Shown here piece by piece: positions 60,949 through 64,000 of a stretch of DNA of 64,000 nt; the stretch's first letter is position 1; each line of letters begins with the position of its first letter. The stretch is from Clavibacter sp. A6099 (lineage in GTDB: Bacteria; Actinomycetota; Actinomycetes; Actinomycetales; Microbacteriaceae), in the NCBI RefSeq assembly GCF_021919125.1, contig NZ_CP083439.1:682001-746000 (forward strand), written 5' to 3'. A program made the position numbers and the translations under genes. Below the pieces are notes generated by a model that saw only the letters and a program-made list of their open reading frames with translations, was not told the DNA's origin and did not search any database.

Positions 60949-63401
60949 CAAAACCAGCTAACGTGATCCATGTGGGCGACGGCTGAACTTGCCGTAGAGA
61001 CATCATCGTCAAGTTGCTGGTAATCAACTGCGGCAGCAGAGGCATGTATGCCAGTCGACCAACGCTTCACGGGTGTGGACAGGATTTGCCAAGCGTTTGT
61101 GAGATGAATGAGCTGCGAAGGACTGTCTCCCAAGAAGCCACGCAACACATCTTTCCGTTCTGCGGTGGTCATTGCAGAAGCAAACTCCGCCCGTGCTTGC
61201 TCGACCGCGGCGACAGGGAGTCGAGCAAGGTGGCGCAATGCGATTTGCTCAAAAGACTCGTCAACAGCCATTCGGAGCAAAGCGTTTACCTCGCCTTGCC
61301 CTTCGGTCGCTTGTCGATTACGCAAGTCTTTTGCTAATTCCTTTGCAAAATTAATGAGCTCGCGAGGCGGGTCTAGTGTTGGCGTCAGTGTAACCTCGCC
61401 ATCTGGTGTTCGGTGCGTTGAGAGAACGGAAAACTCAGATCTGCCATGAACCCTTAAGTACTCCACGAATCGAGCATCGTGAGTGGTGATGATGAGGCTC
61501 TGTTTGCTGCCAACCTTTGAAAGCGTGGACGAGAGCTTGTCAACTCGGAAGTCATCAAAGGCATGAACCGGATCGTCCAGTATGGCAAACCCGAATATCC
61601 CGGACTCTGCCGTGGCTATCACCGGACCCAAGATAAGGGCATTCCTCTGGCCCGCGCTTAAATGGGCTAGTGCAACGGGCTCGCCTTTCGCGTTTTCAAG
61701 CTCAAGTCTACTTTCTGACTTAGTGATGTCGATTGCTTTCACGGATATACCAACGTCTTCGAGGAGGGAAGCGACGGCGGGGCCAACAAGGGACTGCAGC
61801 GTGGAGCTTCTATCTTTTCGCATATGAGCTAAATGAGAGTTCCATTTCGTACGAGCCTTTTTGAGGATCGCGAGTTGGCTAGCATCTTTTATTTTGGCAT
61901 TGAAGATTGTGAAGTAGTCCGATAATGCGTTCCACCGCTGGCTCCGCCATTGGTGCTCGAGGCCTGACTCGGCAACCGCTGCTTCCATAAATATTTGGGC
62001 ATCTGCTGACAGTGCCCAATTCGCCAGGCTGTCAAGACGGGCTAAGAGTTGGACGTCAAGAGGGCCGGCGGCAGGCGAAGTCTTTTCAAGGTCGGATATC
62101 AGCGCAGCAAGTGTTATTGCACTTTGCGTGTCGCTGTGCTTTGGGAGAACGGCTAGCGCGGCTTTGAGGGGATGTGCGAGTTTCGCTGAGTATTCGCGAA
62201 CCAGGTTGCGGAGAGCAGCGGCAGCAGTTTTGGCAGTTTGCAGCCGTTCAACTTCCGATCTGAGGTGCTCCCTCCACCGTGTCTCCACCGTCCCGCACAC
62301 GGGGCACATGTCCTCATTGCTGCCTTGGCGGGACTCAATAACGTGCTTGTGCATCTCGATTACAGAGTCCGTCACCTGTGGTGTAAGGAGGGCCTTCGAG
62401 GACTCGGATGACCAGGATGCCAATGCCTTGCTGTACATACGAGAATATTCAAGAACGGTCTCCATAAACGACTTCTCGAACTGATCCTCGAGCGCCTTTC
62501 GCTCGCTAAGTTTGTTTAGCACGAGCCACTCGCGCAGCTCTTTCTCGGAATTGAAGTCCGTCCAGACGAGAGGCTGAATCTGCCCTAGGCCATTTTGTCT
62601 TGCTTGCGCGTCAACGTCTTCAATCTTCGATACGCTAGTTGCTTTCGCCGTACTAATTAGCCGTGCGGCGTCTGTTGCTGCGTCCACGTGCACTTTGACG
62701 TAAGAATCGAAAACACGCGTCGCGTTGTCCATGGCCAAGCATGACGTCAACCAGTTTTGTAGGTCTCGCTTCTTTTGAAGCTCATCTGCCAGCTCGGCAT
62801 ACGCCAGTACGGGAGGAGACGCTCTCAGCGCCTCGATCCATGGTTGCCATGCGGCTGAGTCCTCCGCAACGGTCTGGTCTACCCCATTAGATGTAAGTAG
62901 ACCGGTTCTTCGTACCCCTGCGGCGGTAACGACTGCCGTAATACTCAACTGGTCATTCGTGGTTTCGTCCATCAGGTGAACCATTATTTTGGCGGATTCG
63001 GCGCCACGGCTTCTTTCATCGGAACTACCCCACAGTTCATGAAGGGTTCCGTTCGCCCCTAAGTGCGTTGCGCCTGTCCGCCCTTCTAGAGCGACTCTAA
63101 CTGCCTCCGCGAGGCTGGATTTTCCTGAGCCATTTTGCCCGTACAAGACGGTAACGCCGGTTGCGTTTGCTACTTTCAGTTTCACTTCCTGCTTGGCGCC
63201 GCGAAATCCTTCCACGCTAAGGCGTTGAAGAAGCCATCGGCGATCTTTGATTAGGTAATTGTGTCCGTCGCCGCGATCTAGTCCCTCTGCCAGCCGAACT
63301 AAAGTATTCCAGGCCCCTATATCGTTTGGCTCGGATAAGTCCGTTTGTGCGCGTAGTGAGGAGGTAAGTTCGTCGAGCGTCAGTTCTTGGAGCGCGGTCA
63401 C
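60948..63401 (-). CDS. Rad50-like ABC ATPase with zinc hook
   Basis: This 817-residue protein has the parts of an SMC/Rad50-type ATPase: Walker A GQNGSGKS at 88-95, a helical middle with a zinc-hook-like CPVC near residue 365, ABC signature HLSAGQRNAL near 580, Walker B FAILDDPVHAFDD near 603 and an H-loop in ITTHDARF near 636. A further helical domain of about 140 residues follows. The first 55 residues precede the ATPase domain. The arms are short compared with Rad50. Similar ATPases drive several defence systems such as RloC, Septu and Lamassu, but I cannot place it in one. The GTG start has AAGGA seven bases upstream. GC content is low. Confidence 0.85.
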   Translation of the reverse strand: MTALQELTLDELTSSLRAQTDLSEPNDIGAWNTLVRLAEGLDRGDGHNYLIKDRRWLLQRLSVEGFRGAKQEVKLKVANATGVTVLYGQNGSGKSSLAEAVRVALEGRTGATHLGANGTLHELWGSSDERSRGAESAKIMVHLMDETTNDQLSITAVVTAAGVRRTGLLTSNGVDQTVAEDSAAWQPWIEALRASPPVLAYAELADELQKKRDLQNWLTSCLAMDNATRVFDSYVKVHVDAATDAARLISTAKATSVSKIEDVDAQARQNGLGQIQPLVWTDFNSEKELREWLVLNKLSERKALEDQFEKSFMETVLEYSRMYSKALASWSSESSKALLTPQVTDSVIEMHKHVIESRQGSNEDMCPVCGTVETRWREHLRSEVERLQTAKTAAAALRNLVREYSAKLAHPLKAALAVLPKHSDTQSAITLAALISDLEKTSPAAGPLDVQLLARLDSLANWALSADAQIFMEAAVAESGLEHQWRSQRWNALSDYFTIFNAKIKDASQLAILKKARTKWNSHLAHMRKDRSSTLQSLVGPAVASLLEDVGISVKAIDITKSESRLELENAKGEPVALAHLSAGQRNALILGPVIATAESGIFGFAILDDPVHAFDDFRVDKLSSTLSKVGSKQSLIITTHDARFVEYLRVHGRSEFSVLSTHRTPDGEVTLTPTLDPPRELINFAKELAKDLRNRQATEGQGEVNALLRMAVDESFEQIALRHLARLPVAAVEQARAEFASAMTTAERKDVLRGFLGDSPSQLIHLTNAWQILSTPVKRWSTGIHASAAAVDYQQLDDDVSTASSAVAHMDHVSWF

Positions 63402-63730
63402 AATTCGTTCCTTACGTGGTGGGGCGCCGAATCTGACGCTGGCGAGTGGGAGCTAACCACCTAAGCATTGGCTAAACGCTGGATAGAGGAAAGGTCCCAA
63501 TGCAGGGGGTGTCGGCATCCCCTTGAGGCGGGGCGTCGCCGTACCAGTGATCCGGCTTGGAGGCGATGCGATCGTGCCCAGTTCTTGCCTGTCGGTGATT
63601 GGAAGTTGAGGCAAGCTCGTCTGTGGTTAAAAGATCCAGGATGTGAAAGGAGATGCTTGTGTGCCGCGTAGTGTCGTGATGCGACTTGCGCATGCATGTA
63701 TGCATGCATGCATGCACGCCGTCGTACTTT
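63402..63730. other. Gene-free right edge of the low-GC island
   Basis: These 329 bases hold no coding frame I trust. Short frames on both strands begin at TTG or overlap the ATGC repeat. The left part is the likely promoter region of the ATPase operon; the right part ends in an ATGC tract just before the acetyltransferase gene. Confidence 0.5.
63690..63717. repeat. Tetranucleotide tract (ATGC)n
   Basis: About 28 bases are nearly perfect repeats of ATGC with one variation (TGTA). Every unit is also self-complementary, so the tract can form hairpins. It lies 14 bases from the end of the acetyltransferase gene. Confidence 0.85.
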
Positions 63731-64000
63731 TCACGCCAGCGGCAGCTCCATCTCCAGGTCCTTCTGCGAGCGATCGAGCGCGTACGGCACGCTGTGACCC
63801 GTGAGGACGAAGCCGCGGCGCTCGTAGTAGGCGCGGGCGCGCGGGTTGTCCTCGTGGACCTCGAGGCGGACGGCCTGCGCGTTCGGGCGGTCGCGGGCCC
63901 AGGCGATGACGGCGTCGAGGAGCAGGTCGGTGACGCCCGCCGCGCGACCGCGAGCCGACGGCGTGATGTAGACGCTCACGAGCATCACGCGCGTGGGATC
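63731..64000 (-). CDS. GNAT family N-acetyltransferase, C-terminal part (cut by window edge)
   Basis: The last 90 codons of an acetyltransferase are visible; the frame is open to the right edge, so the start lies outside. VMLVSVYITPSARGRAAGVT carries the acetyl-CoA pyrophosphate-binding loop (R-G-R-A-A-G in place of the common RGxGxG/A), followed by DLLLDAVIAWARD, AVRLEVHEDNPRARAYYERR and GFVLTGHSVPYALD, the usual GNAT ending. GC content is again high, so the low-GC island has ended. Confidence 0.88.
   Translation of the reverse strand, partial: DPTRVMLVSVYITPSARGRAAGVTDLLLDAVIAWARDRPNAQAVRLEVHEDNPRARAYYERRGFVLTGHSVPYALDRSQKDLEMELPLA

Noticed and set aside
60948-63401. Assignment of the ATPase as genuine chromosomal Rad50/SbcC or as Lamassu LmuB
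   Set aside because: A separate sbcCD pair is already present at the left edge, the arms here are too short for SbcC, and no LmuA-type nuclease gene accompanies it.
60527-63677. 8-bp direct repeat AGTGTCGT at both ends of the low-GC island, as possible attachment sites
   Set aside because: Eight bases are too few to stand out in this length of sequence, and no integrase or tRNA gene is nearby.
63461-63709. Short frames of 67-82 codons on both strands in the gap after the ATPase gene
   Set aside because: They begin at weak starts, run into the ATGC tract and have no ribosome-binding site or protein-like pattern.
63690-63717. ATGC tract as a CRISPR-like array
   Set aside because: The units are only four bases with no spacers; it is a simple repeat. 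I saw no CRISPR array or cas gene in the window.

Overview
The window is a high-GC actinobacterial chromosome segment. Codon use, frequent GTG starts, 1-4 nt gene overlaps, several leaderless promoters and the gene content fit the family Microbacteriaceae, and Clavibacter or a close relative is my best guess (inference). Most genes are ordinary chromosomal genes. One stretch near the right end (about 60.5-63.7 kb) has visibly lower GC and looks acquired.

Layout. 1-15.4 kb: sbcDC (sbcC cut by the left edge), a lipoprotein, a 1347-residue secreted SGNH/lysozyme-like protein, a DUF3151 gene, purA, small hypothetical genes, a MarR regulator divergent from a VOC-fold gene with twin operators, a frameshifted phosphotransferase gene behind a P-loop kinase-like gene, a BLUF blue-light sensor, an alpha/beta hydrolase and a leaderless MFS exporter. 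15.4-27 kb: a LacI regulator, an OmpR-type two-component system facing a proline-rich secreted repeat protein, acetyltransferase and VOC genes, then an overlapping trio of membrane serine hydrolase, histidine kinase and NarL-type regulator. 27-30.6 kb: Ohr/OsmC, chorismate mutase, an ATP-grasp ligase, an EEP-fold hydrolase and a YdcF-like protein.

30.7-48.3 kb is a surface polysaccharide locus. On the minus strand, read from 42.4 kb down to 30.7 kb, come a Wzz-type tyrosine autokinase, a low-molecular-weight tyrosine phosphatase, a WbaP-like priming transferase, two glycosyltransferases, a flippase, a pyruvyltransferase, a Wzy-like polymerase and a DUF4012 protein, mostly with overlapping ends. 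Two acyltransferases, an SGNH lipoprotein and a second EEP-fold protein lie beside it. Together they can prime, extend, flip, polymerise, pyruvylate and acylate a polymer, with chain length set by the kinase/phosphatase pair.

48.5-60.5 kb: a dienelactone hydrolase-like gene behind purSQL; a GntR-centred catabolic cluster (DUF2848 protein, MHS transporter, nitrilase-family amidohydrolase) whose two divergent promoter regions share a TGTATACAnCAC element; an aldo/keto reductase; and a fur-katA peroxide defence pair. 60.6-63.4 kb is the low-GC island. It holds a two-gene operon: an 817-residue Rad50-like ATPase with a CxxC zinc hook, and a 110-residue partner coupled to it by a TGATG overlap. 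It is the best candidate here for an undescribed (possibly anti-phage) system. The window ends inside a GNAT acetyltransferase gene.
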